DNA of 64,000 bases, from positions 8,814,131 to 8,878,130 of the forward strand of contig OZ059894.1 in assembly GCA_964057225.1 (NCBI GenBank). The letters are read 5' to 3'. This document shows positions 11,728 through 25,867 of the stretch, piece after piece (within the stretch, counting starts at the first letter, position 1; each line of letters begins with the position of its first letter). The notes beneath the pieces were generated by a model. That model was not told the origin of the DNA. It was given only the letters and a program-made list of their open reading frames with translations, and searched no databases. The DNA comes from Auanema rhodensis (taxonomy: Eukaryota > Nematoda > Chromadorea > Rhabditida > Rhabditidae). The translations under genes were made by a program, and so were the position numbers.

Positions 11728-14446
11728 ATGTACTCTGTTCTTCCTAATTAGGTAATCTTCAAAAAGATAATGATTGTTTGATAAGTATGTGTAGTTGATA
11801 TGACGGTAAATCCATAAATGCAGCTACTTTTCGCGGAAAAAAAGTAAATGAAAGAGGAGAAAATGATTGAAGAAGGATATCCCAAAAGAAGAAATAATTT
11901 CTTTTCGATGTTCTATGTAAACAAAGTAGGTGAAAAAATAAATATTTTCTTTATATTTCTGCCAGAAAGAAAAAAAACTTAAAAGAAAACAAATTAGATA
12001 AAAGATATTATTATTAAAATAATAATATTAAAATTAAAAGAAATTCATAAAAGAAAAAAACGAAAAAGAATCATTTGAAAGGTTTCAAGCAAAACCTAAA
12101 AACATTTTGTACAGAATGAAGGAAACGAAATGGAAAGACATAAACGATAGAAGAGCTCGTGTTTTTGTATTCGTTATGGAGAAGAATATAGAGAACACAG
12201 GTGCAGAAAAGGAAAAATCGAAGGAACAAGCTTGGCTAGGCAGGAGGACCTATGCTTATATGTTATAGACGACAACGACGAGTAGTAATCGTGCGATAAG
12301 ACGCTGAGAATTGAGTCTCAGGTCTCTCATTGTCTCTATTACATATCGTTTTTTATTTTTTTTTGATTTTCTCTCTCCATTTCTCTCTCTCTCTTTTTGG
12401 TAGTTGTAATGATGCTGCACAACGGATAGGACAATCATAATGTTGTGGAGAATTTAGCTATCAAAACCTTCATATTTTCAAACTTTGCATTGAACCTATC
12501 AGTATCGTCATTGTATTCTTAATATCTGAACATCTTCTTTGGCGGCAGATCAAAGAATTAAGAATCATTTGAAGAAACGATGGAAGTAAACGACAAGTAG
12601 CTGTGAACAACTTCAGGTTTATATATAGAACGTTGTTGATTCGGTGAATCAAGATGCCTTTAAAGCCTAGGTCAAAAAGGACTGATCTTGGAGTGGGTGA
12701 TAGGATAGATGAGTGGGTCGGTATAGAGAAGACGATAATATAGAAATCGTATATGGTAGTTGGAAAAAAATACAAATGGGCCATGTATATTGAAGTACAA
12801 ACACTTTGTCTGCCGATGTACAATGGCATTACACTAGATGAGAGAAGTCAAGAGATTCAGAAGCTCAACCAGAAGAGGAAAACTACAATGCACACCTAGT
12901 CCTGACTACTTTTTGTCGCTTACGTGTGCTTCTACTGGTCGACTAAGAAAAACAGATGATTAATCAGGAAAATAAGAAAAACTGTAATATTATCGTAAAC
13001 AAGATTTTTTCTTGGTTTATACTGACGATAGAGAAGATTTTTTCTATTCTTGTCAAAAACTTTGTATAAAAAAATGGAAAAAGCTGTGAATGAATAGAAT
13101 ATCAATTAATATAAAAAAAAAGTTAAATAAAACTAATTATTATTAATAATAATAATATTATTATTATAATTTTAATTATAATAGTTGGCTAATAAGAGGA
13201 CAAATTCAAAAAAAAAGACAAAGAAAAACATTGAACCACTGATATTGCTGGGAGGTACAGTGAACGTCTGTATGTATGTTGTATATGTTCGATAGATAGA
13301 AAGGACGAAAAACCTCACTAGCTTGAATGAAAACATATTTTTCTCTGCGTTGCTCAATGGTCTCAAAGCAGCATCTGTTCAACCTGATTCTTATCAGTGA
13401 TGGTCATAATTTCAAATCTGAGTGAAATTGAAATAAACTACCGGCACATGAAGTGACCAAAACAGGCCGAAGATTACGAAGACACAGAAAATAGACTACA
13501 TGACTTTTTGAAATGTCAAATGTTTGAAACAGTAACTCTTGATGAGACTTATTCAAAACTAATCTGATGATTTATAGATCTGTATTATGAAGTATTTTGA
13601 GATTATTCCGACAATAGATATCTTTTCGTATTCTAAAAACTCTCGTTTTCGTTTCCGGGACCACAAAAGCTCAAAATATTTCTTAGTACTTTCGTTTTGC
13701 TATTCATTTCTTTCTCTCTTGATATCATGAAAAGCCTGCAGGCCCTGCTTGCTATGCACCAAATAAAAAGAAATGAATATGAGAAGACCAAATCGATTCG
13801 GTTGCTTCGTTGGTTTCATCTGGAGGGGACCCTGAAAAGCCGTCCTGTTTCCCAGATTCAAAGCTTGAGCTGGGTAGGCCAATCTGAGGTTTCATTCGTT
13901 TAAGACCATCAAGCAAGCTAGAAGGACTAGAAAGGAAAGAGATACGATGAAATAAACAGAGAAGTGATGCTATAGATGGAAGAAAAAGTAAAGCAAAACA
14001 ACAAAAAAAGTATTGTTAAAAGAAAAAAATTGAAGAATCATCTAATTTAGAAAGAAAAGCATTGAGATTTGATAAAATTAACGCTAAAATGAAAATGTAA
14101 AAGGTATATGAGGAAGTAAATATAAAAAAACATGCAGAGTTCTAATCTTAGATTAGAGAAATGGCCCTGATATCAAGCGGTCAAACAGTTTTTCGACCCA
14201 TAGATAGTCTATTATTCTCCTTTCCACATTCATCTCTATGTAATCTTATCATACATGACATAGCCTCAATATGATGTTTCATTATCACTCATGCAATAAA
14301 GAAAAACTTTAGATAGTCCTAGCAGATTATAAAAGAATGAGACAATTTTTGAACTTTTTCTATATTTTCTATCTATTTTGAGGGTTTTTTTGATAAATAA
14401 ATTTAAAAATAACAATAAATATAATATAAAGTTTTGATGAACAAAC
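11728..14446. other. Long intron of the FoxA copy B long form
   Basis: AT-rich with poly-A and AAT/ATT runs (13130-13180). A GC-richer island at 13700-13900 is open on both strands, but I could not tie it to any gene model. Confidence 0.4.
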
Positions 14447-14524
14447 CTGTATAATGGTATTTTGATAGAGTGACGTTGCATCGGCCACCGAAGTGGTTGG
14501 TGTGAGGCTGCTGTTCTGATTCAT
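14447..14524 (-). CDS. pha-4: Upstream coding exon of FoxA copy B (long isoform start)
   Basis: The exon runs 14539 to 14447, between a TTACAG acceptor and a CAG|GTTTGT donor. The first ATG is at 14524. It encodes 26 residues starting MNQNSSLTPTTSV and ending in phase 0. That joins in frame to the GGA-ATG at 10845 of copy B, giving [11 protein letters not shown]. The exon of copy A begins with a single base before its ATG, so it could not accept this exon in frame. The 5' bases of the exon are open (VVGLD), so a further upstream coding exon cannot be excluded. Confidence 0.6.
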
Positions 14525-14539
14525 ATCCAATCCAACAAC

Positions 14540-17500
14540 CTGTAATGACCTCAATTATTGAAAAAAAAATAAGAAGAAGAAAAGACATGAGAATATACCA
14601 TAAGAATACAAAAATAAAAAAAAACGAATAAAAAACTGAAAAAAAGCATTTATCATGAGCATTTATCCTTTATATTCTGATGATATGATCAGAGTACAGA
14701 TGGCTTTCGAGCTGACATGAGACCTGACTGTGTAGATATTATTACAAGAAAAGCTGCATTTTTCGAAAAAGAAGGAGATTTTTCTGATAGCATCGGGTAA
14801 AAAATAGAATTCTCCACATTGAAAAAGCAGTAAACGGCAAAAAAAATTCAGTCTATCAACTGGAAACGACGGTGAGCAAAGGACTTTCAGATGAATCCGG
14901 AGAAAGGTGTTCTGTCAAAGCCTTGTACTTCTCTCTTTTTCCACTCTCTCTTTTTCTCATCTGCTCTAGATGTTGAATTTCTCAACTCCCTCTCTCGTTT
15001 TTATAAGTCTTTTCACTCCAACTGATCGTCGACGCTACAGCTCAGGTCGTCGACGACGACGACGACAACCACAAGTAGGAGAAGGCGAAGGGCGACAGAA
15101 AGAGCAACAGGCGTGTCGAAGCCTATAGAACCGGCTGTTGACGTTGTGATGAAGAGACGAGAAAAGGCGAAATGGAAGACAAGGATAAAAGGCAATTGGG
15201 GTAATGAAATCAACTAAGAATTGAACCTCACAGAACCGAAAAGGAGAACGGGGTCTATGCCTATAATCAAAAATAGTTGGAAAACTCAAGTCCTAAGCAT
15301 TTTCACAAACTTAAAAGCGGAAAATGAAAGCTGGTATGATTGAAATAACTTAGGAAATCTTAAGTTTAACATGATTATTTATGTAAAAAATGAAGACTAG
15401 GGTAATATTATTGCAAAAAAAAAAGAAATATATTGAAAAGAAGTCTTCGAAGGAAAGTTAGCGGGCGAAGAAAGAAAGCTTGACGCGCGCAGACCGGCCC
15501 TATGGAAAAACCGGAAGAGAGCAGGCTTGTCTGTGCCTTTGCTCCATTTTTCCATCTCCGCCTCGTACTTTCTTCTGAATGATTTGACGTGACTGTCTGT
15601 TACAAGGTGGTTGAAGTGAAAAAAAACGAGAAAGGGAGAGATAGAGGGAAAGACAGAGAGAGAGAGAGAAGGAGAGGAAGATAGAAAGAGAGAAGGAGGT
15701 GGTATGGATTGCAGTTGATTCTAACGTAAGGAAAATTAAAGAGGCTTCAGTACCTTCTTCAAAACCAATTGAAAGATCTCGGAATTGAAATGTTCAACAA
15801 GACAGATATCCGGTGGTGAGAGAATAAGACAATGAGCTCATGTCATCATTCTTTAGCTTTAGCATTCATATAACTACTAACACTACCACCCTACAACAAC
15901 GACAACGAAGCTGACGATGACACCGGGAAAACGACGTTGCCTACCAGGCTTGGCATCAGCTTCCTTCTCCTCGTATCAAGTTTCGTTCTTGTCTTGAAGC
16001 TTTAACTGACTATGGTTTGATGCAGAGGAGCCCAATTTCACGCAATAGGTAGATTACAAGCGACTGAAATCTGAGTGAACGAGGAAAAACAACGAAAAAA
16101 GGAATGAAATCAACGAGTGATACGTGGCATATCGTCAATGCGGCATGATTCTGAAACTGATTGTTGACTTAACCAGCAAAAGGAATCCAGACAACTTTGC
16201 ATAGTGGAGCATTCCCGTTGAAGTGAAGACATATATCAAGATGTAAGCGCAGTTACATGCTCATATACAGCGAATTCCCATACGAAATGCTGTCTTTGTG
16301 CTTCAGTTGAATTAAATCTTGGAAGAGAACTGGCGCCGGAAGCGGTAAAACGGAAAATATACTAATCAGCTGATATGAAAAGGTGTCAAAAAGAATTATT
16401 TGCAGCTTGTGGTCATCATCTTCAGACATGTTTAGATATCAAATATTTAACCGAGAGTTTGCTACAATGTAAATATGTACATGGGGGCAGGTACACGTGT
16501 GAATGCCGCTGGACACAAATATATGGATAATACTGAAAAAAGCTTCTTCGGTGGCATAAGCTACTGAAACAACTTCTAACATGTATGTACGATATGATGT
16601 CAGAAATTGACTCAGTCAATAGAGTAATAGTCGATGGTTTTCACCACACAATCCATAAGTTCTGCTGGACAGTGCTTTTGACTAATGTACGTTGTTCAAG
16701 AACATTTCCAGTTATGGTGCAGCTACGACATCTGTTTCAGGTTCAGCCGACGATGGCAAGAATGAGCAAAAATCAGAAGGAGTTTTCGGACGAAAAAAGA
16801 ATCTAAGAGTGGATAACAAGTGCTGTGATCGTCTGAGTTGCAAAGAAGAATAAGAAATCATTAGTGAATGGTAAATTGCTCTAAAATTGATTTCAGCTAA
16901 ATGGTTAATAAGTGAGGTGGATGTCGACACCAATGCTTGCTGTGCATTGCAAACAGTACGAGAAGCCGTGATGAGGGGAAAGGAAACTAGGCTGAGAGAG
17001 AGAAGGAGAGGCATCATAGAGACGTGCTGTTAGAGAATAGATTTCAAGAGAACTGATTGCGATAAGTAGAGAAATGAGATACGGAGAGAAAAAGAGCAAG
17101 CTTCCGAAAGTCTGTGCGTTGGCAGTTTGGACCTTCGTCGCCTCATACATGAACCTATACGAGAGAAGGATCAGAGAAAAGATGAAAATGAAGAGAGAAG
17201 CATTTTGCTGGAGTGTTTTGCTGATAGAATGTACAGGGAATATAAGAATTAGAAGAGTAGAAAGAGTGGAAAGCTAGCAAGCGGTGGGAAGGGATTGCAC
17301 AGCGGCACAGTACGAAGAGGATGACGAGATCGAAGAGGACGACGACGGGCACTATGTCAATAGTTCGGTGAGGCTCAGCTCCACTTCTACGACAGGCGCA
17401 GAGAGAAAGGGGAGAGAGCCGGAGTAAAAAAGAAAAACAGAAGAGAGCATAAAGGAAAATGGAAAAATACAAGGAAAAAAGAGAGAATTGGGAAGCGGAG

Positions 17501-20500
17501 AGCTTACCGTGGGCGGTCTTCATATGCCTCTGGGGCGTGGCGAAGCCAGCCGATTGGTTGTTGTTGAAATCGAGCTCCTTTTGGCAAAAAAGTTGATGGG
17601 AACGAATTTTTTTATAACTGTCAAATCGTTACGATATGTTATGTTATACATTGTTAAAGGAAAGTTTCAGCAAAAAAGTTGAAGGAAATGAAAGAATTGA
17701 AAGCTGTTGGGCAATAAAAGTTTTTGTGGGAATTCACAACCACGTCATACATATGAGGGCATGAGACCAAGAGCATAGGTTAAGTTGTTTGCTCACTTTC
17801 TTAACGAAGCAGTAGAAGAAGAAAGAATGAAGAAGACATCTTAGTGAGATGATATAGAGCTAGGAAAGTATGGATCATAAAGGCTGAATCATCTACACTC
17901 GATATGATGATCCTGATAGCTTTGAAGCATATTCTGATTCAATTTTGAAAAGCAATGTTTGAGAACAAATGATGAAACTACGATTGCTTAATGTGGCAAG
18001 ATTAGCCAAAACTCTTTAAAATCTCTTTTCTTTTCATATATTTCCTTGCTGGTTGTGGGTCCGAGCACTTGGGATTCAATGCTCAACGATATTTGATATC
18101 CTATACATTATAGAAATAACACAAGCCTGCTTTCCCTTATTCTGTTTCCCTCTCTCTATAGCATTCTTTCTTTTTCTCTCATAATTTGTGATGCGTTTTG
18201 TTCTTCTACTCCTTATTTAGCCCTTTCAGTCCAGCTTACTCGCTAGACACATTCAAATAAAAAAAAAGTTTTTCATTCTTTGTTTTCAACCAAAAAAGGT
18301 GAAGTTATCACTTTATATAAAAAGAAATTTCTAAAAATATTTAAGAGAATTCAGACGTAGGGAGTTGGAAGGGGTGGAAGGGGATGATGAGAGAGGCCTT
18401 AGTACAAACAGTATTTGCTTCCTGGTTTCATAGATTATTGACAACAAATTAAACTCTTTCTTATCATAACATCATATTATATGATTGAAATTAAGGAAAT
18501 ACTTCTAAATCATATCATTCTATCATAATTCAGATAAGAAATTAACAGAATCGGAGAAGTTTATGAACAGTCGTAACTATCTATATCATCTGTATAAGGA
18601 AAGCAAATATTTGGTATTTAAAGAAAACTGAAAATAAATAATCTTTTTGAGCTGGTTGCTTGAGGTTGCTTGAAACTGATAACAAATAGATTACTTCCTG
18701 TCTTTCTTTTATAGTTTTCTTTTCATAAACTGACCACCTTTATAGGTTTTTTTTGGGACTGTTTATCAAATTAAAGTCAAAATAGTTTATACGAGGTGGT
18801 ACTTTCTAAAGTAATAGAGTGCGGGCATGATATGATTCAGGGAATTAGCTTAGAAATATAATTATAAGGAAATATCATTAATATCTTTCAATTCATACTC
18901 AAAATACAATAGATTATTATTTTATATTGATTATAGCTTCGGCACATGTTTTGCTATTTTAGCTAAGAAAAGCCGACTGTCATGGGGGTTGAAGCTGCAA
19001 ACGTAAGGTGTTGTAGAGACATTTGGGTTTGATAAACGATTCTTATGGAGGTGCTTTTATCTTTCATGTCTTCTGAAGCTTTTATCATGCCGTTGCAGAT
19101 GGAGAGGTCAAATGTCTGACCCTCTAATGCTCACGAGACATCTAAGGAACCTGGAACGGTTTTACGACCTGTTCTATGTAAGGGGTGGTTGTCACGGGAA
19201 GACAAAACTAGAATACTGTATGGCGGGTCTTATGCGTGATTATATCAAAAATAGGAGTTGAGGGACCAACCTGATATAAAGGAATAGCATTTAGCTTGTA
19301 TGCTGGAAAATCCTTTAGCGAACGCTAAACTTAGTCACATGCACAGCACATGTTTCATATTTCTTTTTTGGATCGTACAGGAAAGAATTCAACAAACGAG
19401 AAGCTTAGAGAAGAGTAGATACTGAAGATGATGATGAGAAGCAGAGAAGACGGATGATAGAATAGAGGATGATGCTGATGATGCTGATGGTATACGTCGA
19501 CGATCAGCCCGAGTTGCACGGACGGCTATTGATCGCAGCCAATTCTGCTCGACGGCTTCGATTCTCTCGTTGGCTTCGTGTTTGCTCAGCCTTCTCCCTC
19601 TTTCCCTCAGTTTGAATCTCTTTCTCTTTGTGACTCTCTCAATTTTCCTTATCTTCCTCTCCCTTACCTTCATCTTCATCTGGCTCTTTTACTGAAGGTC
19701 TCTCTTTATAATTCTCTCTCTCTTCATTCTGTCTCTCTTTTTCTGTCACCTTACCATCATCAACAATACCAGCACCCTACTTTCTCTATCTTTGGATCAC
19801 AGGAATGAGGGAACAGAACTGAAATCAATGACATCCGGTATATTTACTAATATTCATTGTCTATTTCCAAAAATCACGATATTTCATGGATAATGTGAAC
19901 GATAGATTGAACATGATGGATACGAGAAATAAAGCAATGCATGATACTTATATGACTCATTATAATTCTTATTTAATCCACAATTTCCCAGTCATTCGTT
20001 TTCATTTTTTGCTCAAAAAATGAATAAAAGATGATATTTTGACAGAAATCATAAGCAACACGTTGTATTTTTGAATTTTTGGCAACAACTTTGCTTTGTC
20101 AATATTAAAGAATAGGTTAAATCAAGATGAGTATCAATCGGATGTGTTGAATGACATCTAACATCCTGTTATGGCTGCTTAAAACAATGTGACGGAAATG
20201 ACGAAAGAGGGGAAATCTGCTTTATTCATTCTCAATGAAGTACCTTTGTGTATTTTGTGTTTTTTCTTCTTTTCATTCTTATGTTTCCTATCCCAAGAGG
20301 ACAATCCCATGGAAACAATGGATAGCATGAGTTCATCTACATACATATACTAATAGTAACTGCTGATCAAGAAGCCAATCGGTATTATTCATTCAGATGC
20401 TCATCTTTTGGCCAGGTGTCACATGCAGGTGAGCAAGAATTTTGTAGATTCAACAAACAATCTCAACCATTTCCACTATCTCTCTCATGTATATATACAG

Positions 20501-22397
20501 TTAAAGCTCACTTACTGAGTTAGCAAGATTAATTACGCAGCTGATGGTTGTCAGTTATTGTCATACCATGCCATCAGGAAACTTAACAAGAGCATGATCG
20601 AGCATGACCTTATAAGACGGTTTAGTGGTATATTCCCAGACAGTATTGATATCCAACGGCAAAGCACACTTGTCTCCATCGAATTTAGAATAATAGGTGT
20701 AGAAAGAATGAGATGCTCGAAATATCCCTTAAGTATCCACTTAATTAACTTCACTTTCATTCGTGTAAAAAAAGAAAGAAAAGTTTATCTTTCGGAATAC
20801 TTAGGGGGTTGGAAGAGGTGAGGGATTGTAACTTGAACCTCCAAATTAAAGTAGCAGAGTTCGAATTTCGTCAAAGAAACAATTCAGAATTTAATCAAGA
20901 ATTAGTCTGTGTCTATTACATCATCTATTTTCTTAATTCTTATTGAAAATATTAGAAAAATTATAAAAATTTTCACCATAAATCAAAGATTCATTGATAA
21001 TCTGAACTACATATACTTTTACGAAGTTTTGCCAATCAGCTGCTTATATTGAGAGAAAATGATTTTTATTTTCAACTCGAAACGACTCGTGAACGGTTGT
21101 TCTCATCTATCTCTCACATTCTTCTACCTAGATTATAGTAAATACTGATAAGTAAGCGGAGTTTCTCTATTTTTTTACTCGGAGTTTTGCAAAAAATGTT
21201 AGAAAAAGCCGCTTTTCTTCTAATTTTCATTCAACATTCTTCAGGTAAAAGGCCAAAAAACGTGTGTTTATTGTGGTAATTATGGTCTATGCTCTTCTAT
21301 ATTTACTTTTGCGTACTATTTTCATGATTCTCACTCTCAAAGCTATTGTATTAAGTTGAGCATAGCCGAAGGGAAGGTTGAATACATAGCACCTATCATG
21401 ATGTTTCTGGGAGAGTGAGAGTGCTACTAACAAGAAATGCAACTAGTAAGTGTTAGAATGCGTGAGCAATATAGTAATGAATAAGGGTCATGTTTGTGCT
21501 CCTATGAGTTGAAAAATGAATATAGACACTATGTCCATTGTTATTTACTATTCACACCTTATATTAGGAAGATAAATTGAATACATTAGAGACAGAGGTG
21601 TAAGAAATGAACTGTTGGTGTGACAATTCTTGTTCCTTTAATTAGAAAAACATTAATATATATTCAAATAATCTTTAGTTACTCAGTTCAGGGGGATCGA
21701 AAACTATTTTGTATTTTTTTAATTTCATTTTAGGTTTATCAGAAATATCTTTCAACATATTTCAAGTCACATGCAAGGTAATCACAAGAAAAATGAAAAT
21801 AAGATGGTTCTTTGTGATGTTTTTTAAAAAATATTTTAGTATATAGTGAATAAGAAATAAATTAAAATATTAATTATAAAATATTTAAAAAAATCAATAA
21901 AACTAATATAATTTGAATGGACTTTGTATTGTTGAAAAAAAACTAGCGACTGTCTATAATGATCGGCATGCTTAAGCTGTTATCAAGTAGTGAATTTTCA
22001 AAACAATTTTGAAGTTGAAGCTGATGTGATACAACCAGATATGTATATGGGAAAATGATTTGAATTAAAAAATTTTTTAAGTTTAAAATTCAGAAAAAAA
22101 GCTGTTATTTGTATCTAATTATGTGAAAACTGTGAAAGAACAATATCTAAAGAACTATGATGTCTTTAAATCAGACAATATGGTTAAGACGATCTTAGAG
22201 ATATGTTGCAGCTGAGTACCGACTGACAACAGTTAAAACTGTGAAAGAACAACAAATATTATGTAATCATGAGCATGTAAATATTTGAATTCTTATAAAA
22301 GAATTGAAGTACACTAACGTAATTACAAATAAATCAACAAAATAACAATAAAATGAAAAGAAAAATAGAAAAGATGAGTCAAAAAAGTTGATATAAT
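14540..22397. other. Gene-poor upstream region of FoxA copy B
   Basis: No gene model could be supported in nearly 8 kb. It contains GA/CT-rich tracts (15590-15700, 19600-19760), a (GAC)n-like run (15045-15066) and GC-richer patches (15440-15560, 17330-17420). A possible untranslated first exon is described separately. Long upstream control regions are expected for a FoxA gene. Confidence 0.4.
17508..17560 (-). promoter_or_regulatory. Possible first exon/promoter of FoxA copy B long form
   Basis: On the minus strand a CCAAT-containing GC-rich stretch is followed by an ATG at 17523 and a strong donor (CACG|GTAAGC) at 17508. The reading phase does not fit the exon at 14539-14447, so if it is used it is more likely 5'UTR. 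Weak evidence. Confidence 0.25.
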
Positions 22398-22946
22398 CTA
22401 AGATGATGATAGATGATCAGTTGAAATCAGTTGTTTTGATACGAGCTTATCGCCATTATCGTTTCCGTGAAAGAGGTGACGGGTTTTTGTTAAAAATGCA
22501 AACAGAAGGAGACCAGACCCAATAAGAACGATAGCTATGTTTGAGTTTCTAAATAGAGAAGCGCCGAAAGAGCACATAACTACGAACGGGCTAGCTGATG
22601 TCCTTATCAGGATAGTGCTTCTGGCCATTTGCCCAACAGCTGATAAGCTATCGATTGAACAACTTTTGTCTATAAGTCATGTACTAAAAAGGAAAGAACT
22701 GTAAAGGATGAGCTAGACCCTGCCTTGATAGAAAAATATAACAATTAAGAATACAATAATATATAAAAGATACGTAGCTATTACGGAAATAATTTTCAAA
22801 ATCTAGAATGAAGCAAAGCGTAATGTTTGAATACGATGAGTTGAATCAGCCGTTTTCGTTTTATGAGATAGAGTGCTTTTTCTTGAAATGGTGATATGGC
22901 TCATTGATTTAAATCTAACACCCCCGTTTTCAAATGTCTTCGTCAT
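22398..22946 (-). CDS. Possible small single-pass membrane protein
   Basis: Unrecognised. Two-exon model: 22835-22946 and 22398-22669, spliced C|GTATTC to CTTATAG|AC with matching phase; 127 aa. The N-terminal part is basic and Ser/Thr-rich. Near the C-terminus is a hydrophobic stretch (IAIVLIGSGLLLFAFLT) followed by a His/Asn-rich polar tail of about 30 residues, which suggests a tail-proximal membrane anchor. The donor is weak, the intron is longer than most here, and no AATAAA is seen just downstream, so this is tentative. Confidence 0.33.
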
Positions 22947-24131
22947 ACACCTAAACTAACAAAAAACTTGTTTTTAAGCTTGAACGCTTGTTTTAATAAA
23001 CTTTATAACTTGTATATCACAGAGTATTATCAATTTTTTGAGCAACATATGGCTGTAAATTACTCAACATTCGTATTTTTTGTAGTTTTTCGATATTGTC
23101 TTATCAATTTCTCTCATAATTTAATAGTGTGCATTCAAAAAAACTTCTAGGAAGATAAGGCCTTAGCAAACTTATGATATAACTCAAGTACAAGCTGACT
23201 TTTGAAGTCTCCAACTGTTATTCCTTGTATGCATAACCTTAAACCTGGTGGATCTCAGCAAGCAACAACACATCTGCATGGAAGGAAGCTGGGAAGTGTT
23301 GCATCAATAACACCCTTGCCTGTCACATTAGTATAACACAGCTTGCTTTATAAACCTTTTTAAACAAACATTCTATCATTTTTTCTAATTATTTGCAAAT
23401 GACAGGGAAATGATAAAAAAGAAAAATAATATTTTAAAAATTCTTCAAGAGTTAAAGATCATTATTTCATGACTCAATCCAGTTATAGTGACTGAACAAC
23501 TCATACATTTGTTTATTCTTTTGTCAGATTCTAGGTAATTCCTCATTAATATGACAAAGGGATGCGCTTTTATGCCAGGTGAACAACCATGACCTATACT
23601 GCTTCATCTCCTAACTACATAAACTATAACAAATCTTCATTCAAGAATTATATATTCAATATTATTATAAGAATACTAAGGATGTAGACCATTAGCTCCA
23701 GCATTAGGGTGTTAGCTTAAAATTTTGAAAAAAAAAATTCCATTCTTCATTGGGTTACTGTAACAGCTAATTATGAATATATTCAAGTGTATACGTATAT
23801 TCATAGAATATATACAAAAAAAAGTGTAAATCCCAATAATATATCGTAATATCAACAAATAAATAAAAATTCTTACTATATTGAACAATTTTCAAATGTC
23901 ATTCCAATTATTATTCATTTCATTGCATATGCTAGGCTACAAAAATGGCTGGATTTAAAACTGCTCTATTGCGAAACGTTTAAAAAACTTTTGTCGGTAT
24001 GTTCTTAACATGGTGAAGCTTTAAACGTACGATTTAATTCTTTTTGTTTTTGTTTTTAACATGAGCGGTTGCATTCACTTCATTTTAAAATATTATTTCA
24101 CTCATTGTTTCAATTTTCAGAAATTTTAAAT
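22947..24131. other. Intergenic, promoter of the NAT9-like gene
   Basis: AT-rich with no exon detected. A TTTTCAG acceptor 11 nt before the NAT9-like ATG is a likely trans-splice site. Confidence 0.5.
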
Positions 24132-24847
<716 letters not shown>

Positions 24848-24890
24848 TATTTATTGTTTTACAACTTGTTAAGTTCGATAAAGTTTGTTC

Positions 24891-25403
24891 TTAGTCTAAG
24901 GGAAACTTCTTACATGCGCACTGTGTACCATCCGGAATTATAATGGAACGAATTGATTCATCAGCTCCTTCATCACAATTAGTTAGAGGAATTTCCTAAA
25001 ATTTTTAAATATTCGGAATCAGTTATTCATTTACCTTCACACCAGTTTGTATTAGAACACAAGCTGAACTATTTTCTACACGATGAGGAAATGTGTGAGT
25101 TCCACTCTGAATGAAATTCAAATTTCACATACAATAGCACTGTTGTTCTTGACGTACTTCTGATGTTTTACAAAATCCTGTGCAGACAGGAAGGGCAATG
25201 GTTCCTCGACACGACTTTCCATTGTCATCTGTTCGCACAACCTGGCTTGGACCGGGAATGATCTGCTGACTTAAAATACACTGTTTATACACCGTGGGCT
25301 CTGCAGCAGCAAGAAACTAGAATATTAGTTGAATATAGTATTTTGAAGAAAAGTAATAGAAGAAACTTACGATAGTATAGAAGAAAAAAAGTAAACCGAT
25401 CAT
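24891..25403 (-). CDS. gplb-1: Glycoprotein hormone beta5 (thyrostimulin)-like cystine-knot peptide
   Basis: Secreted hormone subunit. Four exons: 25371-25403, 25158-25316, 25035-25106, 24891-24995; 122 aa. An N-terminal signal peptide (MIGLLFFFYTIFLAAA) precedes the mature chain. Cystine-knot signature: C in YKQCIL, C in NGKSCRG, the CxGxC motif CTGFC, C in SSACVL, C in LTNCDEGAD, and a terminal CAC. Spacing and NCDxxAD fit GPB5 better than GPA2, which has adjacent Cys. The chain ends eight residues after the first Cys of CxC, so the final Cys of vertebrate and insect GPB5 is absent. It converges on the NAT9-like gene with almost no 3' space. Confidence 0.78.
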
Positions 25404-25867
25404 TGTGAACAATAAGAGTTTTGTGAAGATGAATAAAGGGAGTGGGTGTTGGAAGTTTAGAAACAGATGTTGCAGTAGAATATTCAGTTAGTGTCAGATG
25501 CTTCTGAAATATTTATAAGAAATCTATTTAATTTCCTGAAGAACATTGTTTTTGATGTCTTCAAAGGCAATCATGGAAGTAAGACCCCACGAATATACAG
25601 AGTTGTGTCATCTGGTTGTTTTAAGACATTGAGGAACAAATAAATGAAATTCGAACTTTTATTCGTCATGGTTTGAATTTTCTTACGAAAATAATCATAA
25701 AAATATATTGGAATGTTTTTTTCACAGAAAAAAACTTAAATGATATACATATTTGAACTTTGATATACGGAATGATATACATAGATTAAGTGCTGAAGTT
25801 ATAACACAGATTATTCACAAATTAATATATAATACTTGTATTTGTTGGAATGAAGATATTCTTCAAA

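Noticed and set aside
13700-13903. GC-richer island open on both strands
   Set aside because: Possible exon edges (CCTCAG and GATTTG|GTCTTC on the minus strand) do not connect in phase to either FoxA model. Kept only as a note in the intron entry.
19389-19808. CT/GA-rich open frames on both strands
   Set aside because: Simple-sequence composition (Ser/Leu on one strand, Arg/Glu on the other); no splice partners.
20558-20821. Open frame of 87 codons, plus strand
   Set aside because: A shadow frame exists on the other strand; no motif, no promoter or acceptor context, no neighbouring exons.
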